Shown one piece after another: positions 1-6,684 of a DNA stretch of 64,000 bases. Within the stretch, counting starts at the first letter, position 1, and each line of letters starts with the position of its first letter. The stretch is from Moraxella catarrhalis (lineage in GTDB: Bacteria; Pseudomonadota; Gammaproteobacteria; Pseudomonadales; Moraxellaceae). Where the stretch lies: the NCBI RefSeq assembly GCF_001632285.1, contig NZ_LWAH01000001.1:187144-251143 (forward strand), given 5' to 3'. Position numbers and translations under genes: made by a program. The notes beneath the pieces are model-generated. The model was given only the letters and a program-made list of their open reading frames with translations, searched no databases and was not told where the DNA came from.

Positions 1-477
1 TAGGTAACTGTCGATATCGGTCATTGGTAGCACATTGTCGGGAGCAAATACAACAAAAAATTTCAGTGCAGGCACTAATACGATAAAATAAGCAAATGTC
101 ACACCAAGATAAAATAAAGCAATGGATGAAAATAATAAGGGCAAGGCGGTACGCTTTTCGTGATGATAAAGACCAGGTGAGATAAAACCCCAAATCTGCA
201 TTAAAATAAAAGGTACTGTGATAAATAGTGCGGTAAAAAATGTCAAACGAATGGGTGCCAAAAAACCAGAGGCGACATCGGTGGCAATTAAGCTTGATTC
301 ATTGGGCAGTAGAGCGACCAAAGGATTTGAGATTAAGTCATACAGTTCACGGCTAAAGCCAACCAACGCCAAAAATACAACCAAAACTGCCAAAAAGATG
401 CGGATAAATCGTCCACGAAGTTCGATAAAATGTGACATCAATGAGACATCGTCTGTGGGTGGATTGGGTGACTTCAT
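1..477 (-). CDS. tatC: Sec-independent translocase subunit TatC (3' end outside window)
   Basis: Inner-membrane core of the twin-arginine translocase, which binds Tat signal peptides together with TatB and exports folded proteins. The first 159 residues are visible. The family opening SLMSHFIELRGR is followed by hydrophobic segments typical of TatC and a stretch like FISPGLYHHEKR. I place the start at 477 because its ATG overlaps the tatB stop as ATGA, which suggests translational coupling. An internal ATG at 438 (MSHFIELRG) is the alternative. It is the last visible gene of a hisIE-tatA-tatB-tatC run on the minus strand, and the C-terminal half lies beyond position 1. Family assignment is confident. 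Confidence 0.93.
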   Translation of the reverse strand, partial: MKSPNPPTDDVSLMSHFIELRGRFIRIFLAVLVVFLALVGFSRELYDLISNPLVALLPNESSLIATDVASGFLAPIRLTFFTALFITVPFILMQIWGFISPGLYHHEKRTALPLLFSSIALFYLGVTFAYFIVLVPALKFFVVFAPDNVLPMTDIDSYL

Positions 478-1010
478 GGGCGGCGGTTGGGTTGATTTAA
501 TAAGGGGTCGGCAATATGATTTGGCAAGTAGGGTGCAGGCGGTAGACGGCGACGGCGATCATAGCTACTCATCAAAAACCAATGGTTTATCATCGGCAGT
601 GTGAGTGCTGCTCTGATAGCGTGGGTTTCTTGGAGGTTTTTATCATCATCACATTCTACCTGAATACCAAAATCATCATGATTGGGCAGCTCTTTGGCTG
701 GCTGATTTTTTTGGGTATTTTGTTGTTGGGTCTTGGTGCGATCAAGTGACCGCTCTAGTGCATTCATTTGGGCTTTTATGCGTGCTTCAGACTGGCGAAT
801 CTCATCAAGCTCTTTTTTGAGCATTTGCTGGGTTTCAAGTAATTGTAGTTCATTAGTAATTTCAGTTTGAAGCTTTTGACTGGCACGGTGAAACATGCCA
901 TACCATCGCCCAAGTGTGCGTGCAGCGACAGGCAGCTTATCAGGACCTAGAACAATCAAAGCAATGATACCAAATAAGGTTAATTCAAAAAAACCAAGAT
1001 TACCAATCAT
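474..1010 (-). CDS. tatB: Sec-independent translocase subunit TatB
   Basis: Membrane-anchored partner of TatC that receives Tat signal peptides. The 178-residue product begins [20 protein letters not shown], one N-terminal membrane helix, followed by the conserved LGPDKLP turn and amphipathic helix ([12 protein letters not shown]). A long charged coiled-coil region spans roughly residues 35-95, and a variable proline-rich tail follows. The gene overlaps tatA upstream and tatC downstream, both by ATGA. The helix plus GPDKLP motif separates it from TatA. The tail after residue 100 is not conserved and gives no functional hint. Confidence 0.93.
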   Translation of the reverse strand: MIGNLGFFELTLFGIIALIVLGPDKLPVAARTLGRWYGMFHRASQKLQTEITNELQLLETQQMLKKELDEIRQSEARIKAQMNALERSLDRTKTQQQNTQKNQPAKELPNHDDFGIQVECDDDKNLQETHAIRAALTLPMINHWFLMSSYDRRRRLPPAPYLPNHIADPLLNQPNRRP

Positions 1011-1240
1011 AAGTCAGCTGAGCGATTATCTTTGGGTTTTTCGACTTTAACTTCTTCGGCAATGATGACTTTGCCATCATTATTGGTAATCTTTGGCTTT
1101 TCTTCTTCTTTGACAGCTTCTTTAAATCCTTTTACCGCACTGCCCAAGTCTTTGCCAGCATTTTTTAATTTGCTGGTGCCAAATATGATAACCACAACCA
1201 CAAGTAAAATTAACCAGTGCGTAATAGAAAGTGAACCCAT
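1007..1240 (-). CDS. tatA: Sec-independent translocase subunit TatA
   Basis: Small pore-forming subunit of the twin-arginine export system. The 77-residue protein has a short N-terminal transmembrane helix (roughly residues 5-20, [17 protein letters not shown]), then the family hinge [14 protein letters not shown] and an amphipathic helix ([10 protein letters not shown]), and ends in a charged tail. The order tatA-tatB-tatC with ATGA overlaps is the classical one. It lies 62 bp downstream of hisIE on the same strand and may be read through from it. No promoter is obvious in the gap. Confidence 0.95.
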   Translation of the reverse strand: MGSLSITHWLILLVVVVIIFGTSKLKNAGKDLGSAVKGFKEAVKEEEKPKITNNDGKVIIAEEVKVEKPKDNRSADL

Positions 1241-1302
1241 AAACTACCCCTTAATTGTCTTAATTGTCATTAAAAATTAGTAAGCCAAGCGTGATGATCG
1301 TG

Positions 1303-2112
1303 CTATTTTGTACGACTGTTTTTTTCTTCGATGCCTGAGATACCAAAGCGGTAAGCCAGCTCATCAATGACATCTTGAGCAGATAAGCCCAATTTGGATA
1401 AGGCAACCATTTGATGAAACCAAGTATCTGCCACTTCATAAACCAAATCATGTGCCAGCTTATCACAGTTTTCGTTGGTATTTTTGGCACGCTCAAGCTC
1501 TTTGGCCGCAATGATGCTTTCAACCGCTTCTTCACCCACTTTTTCTAAGATTTTATTGAGCCCTTTATGGTATAAACTTGCCACATAAGAGTTGTCTTTA
1601 TTGGCATTTTTACGCTCATTTAAGGTTGCATCAAGACGGCTAAGCACATCAGATGAAGATTGGGTTATGGTCGCTGTGATATTGCTAGCATTATTTTTGG
1701 TGGCTGTTTGTTGGTTGTTACCATAAATTTGATCAGGGTCTTTGATGACATGGTTGGTAATTTGCCAGTTGCCCTGATCATCGAGTTTTTTAAAAAAGCA
1801 GGAACGACGCCCTGTGTGACAGGCAATCCCACCAATTTGCGTGATAGATAAGATGATGACATCATGATCACAATCGGTATAAATATCATGAACAATTTGC
1901 GTATGCCCTGAGGTTTCGCCTTTATGCCAAAGCTTACCACGAGAGCGTGAAAAATAAACGGCTTCTTTGGTTTTTAAGGTTTGTTCTAACGCCATTTTAT
2001 TTTGCCAAGCGACCATCATGACCTGACCTGTTTGGCGGTCTTGTGCGATGGCGGGAATGAGTCCTTGCTCATTAAACTTGAGTGTATCAAGCCAGTGTGT
2101 ATTGATAGTCAT
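1303..2112 (-). CDS. hisI: Bifunctional phosphoribosyl-AMP cyclohydrolase / phosphoribosyl-ATP pyrophosphatase HisIE
   Basis: Catalyses the second and third steps of histidine biosynthesis (PR-ATP to PR-AMP, then ring opening). The N-terminal HisI domain (about residues 10-120) carries the metal-binding DCDHD and [10 protein letters not shown] motifs. The C-terminal HisE domain (about 175-265) has [18 protein letters not shown], the MazG-like acidic signature. The two are joined by an unusually long low-complexity linker (about residues 128-175, Asn/Thr/Ser-rich), giving 269 residues against about 203 in Escherichia coli. It heads the minus-strand run leading into tatABC and is divergent from rpmI. 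No other his gene is in the window. Confidence 0.93.
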   Translation of the reverse strand: MTINTHWLDTLKFNEQGLIPAIAQDRQTGQVMMVAWQNKMALEQTLKTKEAVYFSRSRGKLWHKGETSGHTQIVHDIYTDCDHDVIILSITQIGGIACHTGRRSCFFKKLDDQGNWQITNHVIKDPDQIYGNNQQTATKNNASNITATITQSSSDVLSRLDATLNERKNANKDNSYVASLYHKGLNKILEKVGEEAVESIIAAKELERAKNTNENCDKLAHDLVYEVADTWFHQMVALSKLGLSAQDVIDELAYRFGISGIEEKNSRTK

Positions 2113-2247
2113 GGGTATTTATTGGAATAGTGTTGCCATGTTTTGTAACATTAATGCAAGTCGCTGCACGAAAATTTGCTGTCTTAGGGTGTTTGTTTTA
2201 AGTGCTATTATAACGCTTGCAACAAGGCAAGTAAAGACAGATACTGC

Positions 2248-2276
2248 TTGTTTTATGCATCATAATTTGCTATAAT
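2248..2276 (+). promoter_or_regulatory. Predicted sigma-70 promoter of rpmI-rplT
   Basis: A -35 element TTGTTT (2248-2253) and a perfect -10 element TATAAT (2271-2276) are separated by 17 bp. The predicted start near 2283 leaves a leader of about 90 nt before rpmI. Such leaders carry L20 autoregulatory sites in other bacteria, but I did not identify that structure here. infC, the usual upstream gene, is absent, so this promoter fits the gene order. Confidence 0.7.
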
Positions 2277-2372
2277 TTTTTATCCCACCTTCCGCTTGTG
2301 TTGCTTTTGACATAGGTGACATAGGCAAAAAGGTTCATTGTTGGGATACCAACTTTAATTTAAGAGGTTATT

Positions 2373-2564
2373 ATGAAACTTAAAACCAAACGCGGTGCCG
2401 CCAAGCGTTTCAAAAAAACCGCCAACGGCTTCAAGCGTAAGCAAGCATTCAAGCGTCACATTTTGACCAAAAAATCTCCAAAGCGTATCCGTCAATTGCG
2501 TGGTTGCGTCATGGTTCATGCATCAGATGTAGCTTCAATCCGTCGTATGTGCCCATACATCTAA
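2373..2564 (+). CDS. rpmI: Ribosomal protein bL35
   Basis: Small, very basic large-subunit ribosomal protein of 63 residues beginning [19 protein letters not shown], the canonical bL35 start, and containing [16 protein letters not shown]. It is preceded by AAGAGG as a ribosome-binding site and followed after 28 bp by rplT, the conserved pairing. In most Gammaproteobacteria infC lies directly upstream. Here the upstream neighbour is hisIE on the opposite strand, so the operon has been broken at this point. Confidence 0.97.
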   Translation: MKLKTKRGAAKRFKKTANGFKRKQAFKRHILTKKSPKRIRQLRGCVMVHASDVASIRRMCPYI

Positions 2565-2592
2565 CAATTTTTGGATATTTTAGGAGAATAAC

Positions 2593-2949
2593 ATGGCTCG
2601 TGTAAAACGTGGTGTACAAGCAAACCGCCGTCATAAAAAAGTTCTAGCCCGTGCAAAGGGTTACTATGGTGCACGCTCTCGTGTGTATCGTGTCGCTGTA
2701 CAGGCTGTCATGAAAGCTGGTCAATACGCATACCGTGACCGCCGTAATAAGAAGCGTTCTTTCCGCCGTTTGTGGATTGCTCGTATCAACGCTGGTGCTC
2801 GTCTAAATGGTCTAAGCTACAGCCGCTTGATTAATGGTCTTAAAAAGGCAAATGTTGAAATTGACCGTCGCATTTTGGCCGATATCGCCATGCATGATGC
2901 GGCTGCCTTTACTGCCATTACCGAAAAAGCAAAAGCTGCTTTGGCATAA
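2593..2949 (+). CDS. rplT: Ribosomal protein bL20
   Basis: Early-assembly 50S protein that binds 23S rRNA and in many bacteria represses translation of its own operon. The 118-residue sequence shows the family hallmarks [25 protein letters not shown] and [17 protein letters not shown]. It has a good ribosome-binding site (AGGAG at about 2582). It is cotranscribed with rpmI and ends before a strong hairpin terminator. The next genes in relatives, pheS and pheT, are displaced about 7.5 kb downstream. Confidence 0.97.
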   Translation: MARVKRGVQANRRHKKVLARAKGYYGARSRVYRVAVQAVMKAGQYAYRDRRNKKRSFRRLWIARINAGARLNGLSYSRLINGLKKANVEIDRRILADIAMHDAAAFTAITEKAKAALA

Positions 2950-2956
2950 TCATAGC

Positions 2957-2982
2957 GTGTGATGGTTGGTCAACCATCACAC
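2957..2982. repeat. Perfect 12-bp inverted repeat just after rplT
   Basis: Arms GTGTGATGGTTG and CAACCATCACAC flank a 2-bp centre. It starts 7 bp after the rplT stop. It lacks a T-run, so it is probably an RNA stem protecting the 3' end or a protein-binding palindrome rather than the terminator, which follows at 2998. Confidence 0.6.
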
Positions 2983-2997
2983 TTAGGATTATCACCC

Positions 2998-3034
2998 AAA
3001 AACCATAATACATCATTGTATTATGGTTTTTTTA
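2998..3034 (+). terminator. Intrinsic terminator of rpmI-rplT
   Basis: A 15-bp stem (2998-3012 with 3017-3031, core ACCATAATACA) and a 4-nt loop run into a continuous T tract. It cleanly separates the ribosomal genes from the denitrification block. Confidence 0.9.
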
Positions 3035-3130
3035 TTGCTTGATTTATGGATATGAACTTAAGACATGAGCCTAACTGGTTGGTATTGATTTATTTATTTA
3101 CATTAGCTCACAATATTGATGGAAAGTATT

Positions 3131-3153
3131 AACATGTATTTAAAATATATGTT
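3131..3153. promoter_or_regulatory. Predicted NsrR operator upstream of norB
   Basis: A near-perfect 23-bp inverted repeat with half-sites ATGTATTT and AAATATAT around a central A, flanked by AAC and GTT. This matches the published 11-1-11 NsrR consensus (ATGYATTT-N-AAATRCAT core). Its right edge abuts an extended -10 element (TGT then TATACT at 3153-3158), so bound repressor would block RNA polymerase. NsrR itself is encoded at 5771-6304. The assignment rests on consensus matching only. Confidence 0.75.
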
Positions 3154-3158
3154 ATACT
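3153..3158 (+). promoter_or_regulatory. Predicted extended -10 element of norB
   Basis: TATACT is preceded by TGT (extended -10 form). No good -35 is found 17 bp upstream, where the NsrR operator lies. The implied leader to the norB start at 3319 is about 155 nt. Confidence 0.45.
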
Positions 3159-3318
3159 TTGCCTGTTAATCAATCATCGCTGACTTTAATTGTGCCTTTT
3201 TATCATTTTGATGATAACTGTTGAGCCAGTCAATGGATAACAGCAAGTATAAACCAGCCATTATTCAAGCGAATGATATATGTTTCATCCACCTAATGAC
3301 ACTATGAGGAGTATGGCA

Positions 3319-5595
3319 ATGGGTGAATATAAAAAACATTGGTGGGGGCTTGTCATTACACTGATTATCGCCTTCATCTTATTAGGTTGGGGCGGTTTTG
3401 AGATTTACCGTACCACCCCGCCCATTCCTGATAAGTTCGTTGACTCATCAGGTCAAACTTTAATCACAAAACAAGACATTTTAGACGGTCAATCTGCTTG
3501 GCAATCAACAGGTGGTATGCAGTTGGGTTCAGTCTATGGCCACGGTGCGTATCAAGCCCCTGACTGGACAGCCGATTGGTTGCATCGTGAGCTGGTCGCA
3601 TGGCTTAACATCAAAGCCCAAGCCGATCATGGCAAGGCGTTTGATGAGCTGACCAGCATTGAAAAAATGGGCTTACAACAACAGCTCAAAGAAGAGTACC
3701 GTGGCAGTAGCATGGGGTCGGACAACACAGTGATGTTATCCGACACTCGCATAGCAGCGATTAACCAAGTTGCACCTTATTACATTGATTTATATGGCGA
3801 TACTCCAGAGCTTGCCAGCTCTCGTGAAAGTTTTGCCATGAAAAATAACACATTGCCTGATTTGATGGCTCGTCAAAATCTGGCTCATTTTTATTTTTGG
3901 ACAGCGTGGACATCGTCCGCCAACCGCCCAGGAACGGTTGCCACTTATACCAACAACTGGCCGCATGAACCTTTAATTGATAATGTGCCTACCGCTGAAA
4001 ATGTGATGTGGTCCATTGCCAGTGTGGTGTTCTTATTGGCAGGCATTGGTCTTTTGATTTGGGGTTGGGCATTCTTGCACAAACAAGAAGAAGATGACAT
4101 TAAAGTAACCGTACCAAAACAAGACCCATTAAGCTTAATTGAGCTGACACCCTCACAAAAAGCCTTAGCCAAATACGCCTTTTTGGTGGTGGCGTTGTTT
4201 GTGGTGCAGATATTCTTAGGGGGCTTTGTGGCTCACTATACCATTGAAGGTCAAGACTTCTATGGCATTCCTGTGTCTGATTTTATCCCTTATTCTTTGG
4301 CTCGTACTTGGCATATTCAATCTGCCTTGTTCTGGATTGCCACCGCCTTTTTGGCAATCGGTTTGTTTGTTACGCCCATCATTCATGGCGGTAAAGACCC
4401 CAAATATCAAAAGCTTGGGGTGGATTTGTTATGGGTGGCATTAATCATTGTGGTGGTTGGTTCATACATCGGTCAATACCTTGCCATCGCTCACATCATG
4501 CCTGCTCATCTTAACTTTTGGTTTGGTCATCAAGGCTATGAATTTATTGATTTAGGGCGTTTTTGGCAAATCCTAAAATGGGTTGGGGTGTTGTTCTGGC
4601 TGGTCTTGATGTTGCGTGGTGTATTGGCTGGCTTTAAAGGTGAAGGCGATAAGAACCTGTTGTTCATCTTTGTTGCTTCTGTGGTTTGTGTGGGCTTATT
4701 TTATGGCTCAGGCTTATTCTACGGCGAACATACCCCGATTGCCATCATGGAATACTGGCGTTGGTGGGTGGTGCATTTATGGGTAGAAGGGTTCTTTGAA
4801 GTCTTTGCCACCGTGTCCATTGCCTTTATTTTTTATAACTTAGGTTTGGTGAGCAAAAAAATCGCCACAGGCTCTTCAATTGCGTCAGCTGCCTTGTTTT
4901 TATTGGGCGGTGTGCCGGGGACATTCCACCACTTATATTTCACAGGCACAACCACGCCAATCATGGCAATCGGTGCGTCATTTAGTGCTTTGGAAGTGGT
5001 GCCTTTGATTGTCTTGGGTTATGAAGGTTATGAACACTGGTCAATGCAACGCCATGCCAAATGGATGGAGCGTTTAAAATGGCCCGTGCTGTGCTTTGTT
5101 GCCGTGGCATTTTGGAACATGTTGGGTGCAGGTGTGTTTGGCTTTATGATTAACCCACCCATCTCACTGTTTTATCTGCAAGGTCTGAACACCACGCCTG
5201 TCCACGCTCACGCAGCTTTATTTGGCGTGTATGGCTTCTTAGCATTGGGCTTTGTGCTGTTGATTGTGCGTTATTTGCGTCCTGAATATCGCTTCAGTGA
5301 TAAATTGATGAAAACTGGCTTTTGGGGATTAAACCTTGGTCTGTTACTGATGATTTTTACCAGCTTGTTGCCAATTGGTATCTATCAAGCCTATGCGTCT
5401 ATCACCGAAGGCTTGTGGTATGCCAGAAGTGAAGGCTTCTTACAACAAGACTTTTTAGAAACATTGCGTTGGGTGCGTACCTTTGGTGATGTGGTCTTTA
5501 TCATCGGTGGCGTGAGCATCGCTTTACAGGTGGTCAAACTGGTATTTGGTCAATCGCCAAAACACCCAAAACATGACACGCCCATCACAGACTAA
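3319..5595 (+). CDS. norB: Nitric oxide reductase, quinol-dependent single-subunit type (qNOR)
   Basis: Inner-membrane enzyme that reduces two NO to N2O with electrons from quinol. The 758-residue protein has the N-terminal extension characteristic of qNOR (about residues 1-230, fused cytochrome-c-like region without haem c) followed by about 12 membrane helices of the haem-copper oxidase fold. Visible ligand regions include WHIQSALFW, EYWRWWVVHLWVEGFFEVFA, GTFHHLYFTG and HAHAALFGVYG. I chose the ATG at 3319 because GAGGAG (3306-3311) lies 7 nt upstream. The longer frame from 3280 would add 13 residues without a good site. It is followed by a terminator facing nsrR and is probably NsrR-repressed. 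Confidence 0.95.
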   Translation: MGEYKKHWWGLVITLIIAFILLGWGGFEIYRTTPPIPDKFVDSSGQTLITKQDILDGQSAWQSTGGMQLGSVYGHGAYQAPDWTADWLHRELVAWLNIKAQADHGKAFDELTSIEKMGLQQQLKEEYRGSSMGSDNTVMLSDTRIAAINQVAPYYIDLYGDTPELASSRESFAMKNNTLPDLMARQNLAHFYFWTAWTSSANRPGTVATYTNNWPHEPLIDNVPTAENVMWSIASVVFLLAGIGLLIWGWAFLHKQEEDDIKVTVPKQDPLSLIELTPSQKALAKYAFLVVALFVVQIFLGGFVAHYTIEGQDFYGIPVSDFIPYSLARTWHIQSALFWIATAFLAIGLFVTPIIHGGKDPKYQKLGVDLLWVALIIVVVGSYIGQYLAIAHIMPAHLNFWFGHQGYEFIDLGRFWQILKWVGVLFWLVLMLRGVLAGFKGEGDKNLLFIFVASVVCVGLFYGSGLFYGEHTPIAIMEYWRWWVVHLWVEGFFEVFATVSIAFIFYNLGLVSKKIATGSSIASAALFLLGGVPGTFHHLYFTGTTTPIMAIGASFSALEVVPLIVLGYEGYEHWSMQRHAKWMERLKWPVLCFVAVAFWNMLGAGVFGFMINPPISLFYLQGLNTTPVHAHAALFGVYGFLALGFVLLIVRYLRPEYRFSDKLMKTGFWGLNLGLLLMIFTSLLPIGIYQAYASITEGLWYARSEGFLQQDFLETLRWVRTFGDVVFIIGGVSIALQVVKLVFGQSPKHPKHDTPITD

Positions 5596-5632
5596 CCCTC
5601 GTGTGATGTCCAAAGTATTCGTTCTTATCAAC

Positions 5633-5664
5633 AAAAATCCCTCAAATCATTGGGGGGTTTTTTT
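5633..5664. terminator. Bidirectional terminator between norB and nsrR
   Basis: A 9-bp stem (AAATCCCTC with GGGGGGTTT, two G:U pairs) and an 8-nt loop, with an A-run on the left and a T-run on the right, between the convergent norB and nsrR. Confidence 0.75.
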
Positions 5665-5770
5665 ATGGTTTTTATGGTTAATAGCGGTTAGTTGATGATG
5701 GTTTGAATAAATCCAGCCATCATTGACCGCAAATGAGTCAATCACAAATGACCAAATCACAAATGTTAAG

Positions 5771-6304
5771 CTACCCATCATATAAAGACAAACAGTGCCT
5801 TAGCTCATCGGCGTTGCTGATGATGTCCGCCAGCGTATAGCTGTCCAAAACCTGCAAAAATGCCTTGGCGGCTTCGGCAAAAACTTGCTTTAAATGACAA
5901 GCAGGTGAGATGACACAAGACATGGCGGGTTGCCCCACAGACAAATCCAAAGTTTTGATTTTCCTCAAATCATTTGTCATCAAATTATCTGTCATTAAAT
6001 CATCTTGTGCTGGCTCATCAGCAAAACACGCCACCACAAAAAAATCTGGCTCTGTTTGGCGAACGATGTTGCCAACATTGATGTTTTTGGGGTGCATTGC
6101 TAAGCGAATGCCACCGTTTTTACCCCGCGCACTGTCAACGACTTTAAGCTTGCTCAACTGATGAATAACCTTGGTCAAATGATTTTTAGAAATCCCATAG
6201 CTTTTGGCAATGTCATCAATGCGTACCAATTCATCATTATTGGGTATGGTCGCCAAATAAATCAGCACACGCAACGCAAAATCACTGTATTGAGTTAATC
6301 TCAT
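5771..6304 (-). CDS. nsrR: Rrf2-family NO-sensing repressor NsrR with an insertion between cluster cysteines
   Basis: Fe-S transcription factor that represses NO-detoxification and denitrification genes until NO damages its cluster. The N-terminal winged helix begins MRLTQYSDFALRVLIYLA and includes YGISKNHLTKVIHQL and RGKNGGIRLA. The three family cysteines are at residues 93 (ACF), 130 (MSC) and 136 (SPAC). In E. coli NsrR they are at 91, 96 and 102, so the second spacing is kept while about 32 residues are inserted in the first. The insert is coded by imperfect 15-bp repeats (5967-6004). The start at 6304 is preferred over 6319 because MRLTQYSDFA is the conserved N terminus. It is divergent from aniA and convergent with norB, matching its regulatory role. 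Confidence 0.92.
   Translation of the reverse strand: MRLTQYSDFALRVLIYLATIPNNDELVRIDDIAKSYGISKNHLTKVIHQLSKLKVVDSARGKNGGIRLAMHPKNINVGNIVRQTEPDFFVVACFADEPAQDDLMTDNLMTNDLRKIKTLDLSVGQPAMSCVISPACHLKQVFAEAAKAFLQVLDSYTLADIISNADELRHCLSLYDG
5967..6004. repeat. 15-bp imperfect tandem repeat inside nsrR
   Basis: Units at 5967-5981 and 5982-5996 match at 12 of 15 positions, and a partial third unit is at 5997-6004. In frame on the minus strand they encode the LMTDNLMTNDL stretch that makes up much of the NsrR insertion. Confidence 0.8.
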
Positions 6305-6433
6305 AATCACACTCTGCAACCATGTTCATCTTGACACGCCATCGGTCAATCTAAAACACTCAATCTCAATCCATTCAAACGAAATCCATACAAATTCAAG
6401 CAAAAAAGCTAGAAATTTTAGCAATTTTAAATT

Positions 6434-6452
6434 AAAAATGACAATCATTATT
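6434..6452. promoter_or_regulatory. Fur-box-like site upstream of aniA
   Basis: The 19-bp stretch matches the classical Fur consensus GATAATGATAATCATTATC at 15 positions, with core ATGACAATCATTAT. Fur control of aniA and nsrR is known in Neisseria, so an iron input here is plausible. It is a consensus match, not proof of binding. Confidence 0.55.
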
Positions 6453-6525
6453 ATCTTTAATCATGTTTAATTTACATGATAAAACATTGATGTAAAAAGA
6501 TTGAAAAATTGGTTTACTTTTAAGA

Positions 6526-6548
6526 AAAATGTATTTAAAATACATGTT
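6526..6548. promoter_or_regulatory. Predicted NsrR operator upstream of aniA
   Basis: A perfect 8-1-8 inverted repeat, ATGTATTT (6529-6536), central A, AAATACAT (6538-6545). It agrees with the NsrR consensus even better than the norB site and shares its left half-site ATGTATTT exactly. A possible -10 (TATACA, 6562-6567) lies just downstream. Confidence 0.78.
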
Positions 6549-6562
6549 AAGGATATGGCATT

Positions 6563-6583
6563 ATACATGTGTTTGACATGTAT
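6563..6583. promoter_or_regulatory. Second inverted repeat in the aniA promoter
   Basis: Arms ATACATGT and ACATGTAT (perfect, 8 bp) flank a 5-bp spacer, 14 bp after the NsrR operator. The arms share the ACATGT element with NsrR half-sites but the spacing differs. It could be a secondary NsrR site, a site for another regulator, or the start of an RNA stem in the aniA leader. Confidence 0.5.
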
Positions 6584-6684
6584 TTTAAGTGCCTTTTCTA
6601 GGTATTTTAGCTTTTTTGTGCTTTTTATTTTTATTGATGGCATTGAAGAAAATTACAGGCAACCTTTCTATAAGGAGAACCCAT

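Larger units (their letters stand above)
6305..6684. other. nsrR-aniA divergent regulatory spacer (380 bp)
   Basis: Holds no credible gene. From left to right it contains an AT-rich stretch, a Fur-like site (6434-6452), an NsrR operator (6526-6548), an 8-5-8 inverted repeat (6563-6583) and the aniA ribosome-binding site (AAGGAG, 6672-6677). Open frames reaching across it (starts at 6501 and 6589) lack ribosome-binding sites and would spoil the lipoprotein signal of AniA. Confidence 0.7.

Noticed and set aside
218-604. Plus-strand 128-codon frame at the left edge
   Set aside because: It is antisense to the tatB-tatC junction, where the minus strand encodes clear Tat proteins with ATGA coupling.
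3221-3233. FNR-like sequence TTGAGCCAGTCAA upstream of norB
   Set aside because: The half-sites are separated by 5 rather than the 6 bases required by TTGA-N6-TCAA, and the inner T/A are wrong, so I do not call an FNR site.
3280-3318. Longer norB start at 3280
   Set aside because: The GAGGAG site at 3306-3311 lies inside this extension and serves the ATG at 3319 with ideal spacing.
6589-6684. N-terminal extension of AniA from a TTG at 6589
   Set aside because: It has no ribosome-binding site, overlaps the regulatory palindromes, and would bury the clear lipoprotein signal starting at 6685.
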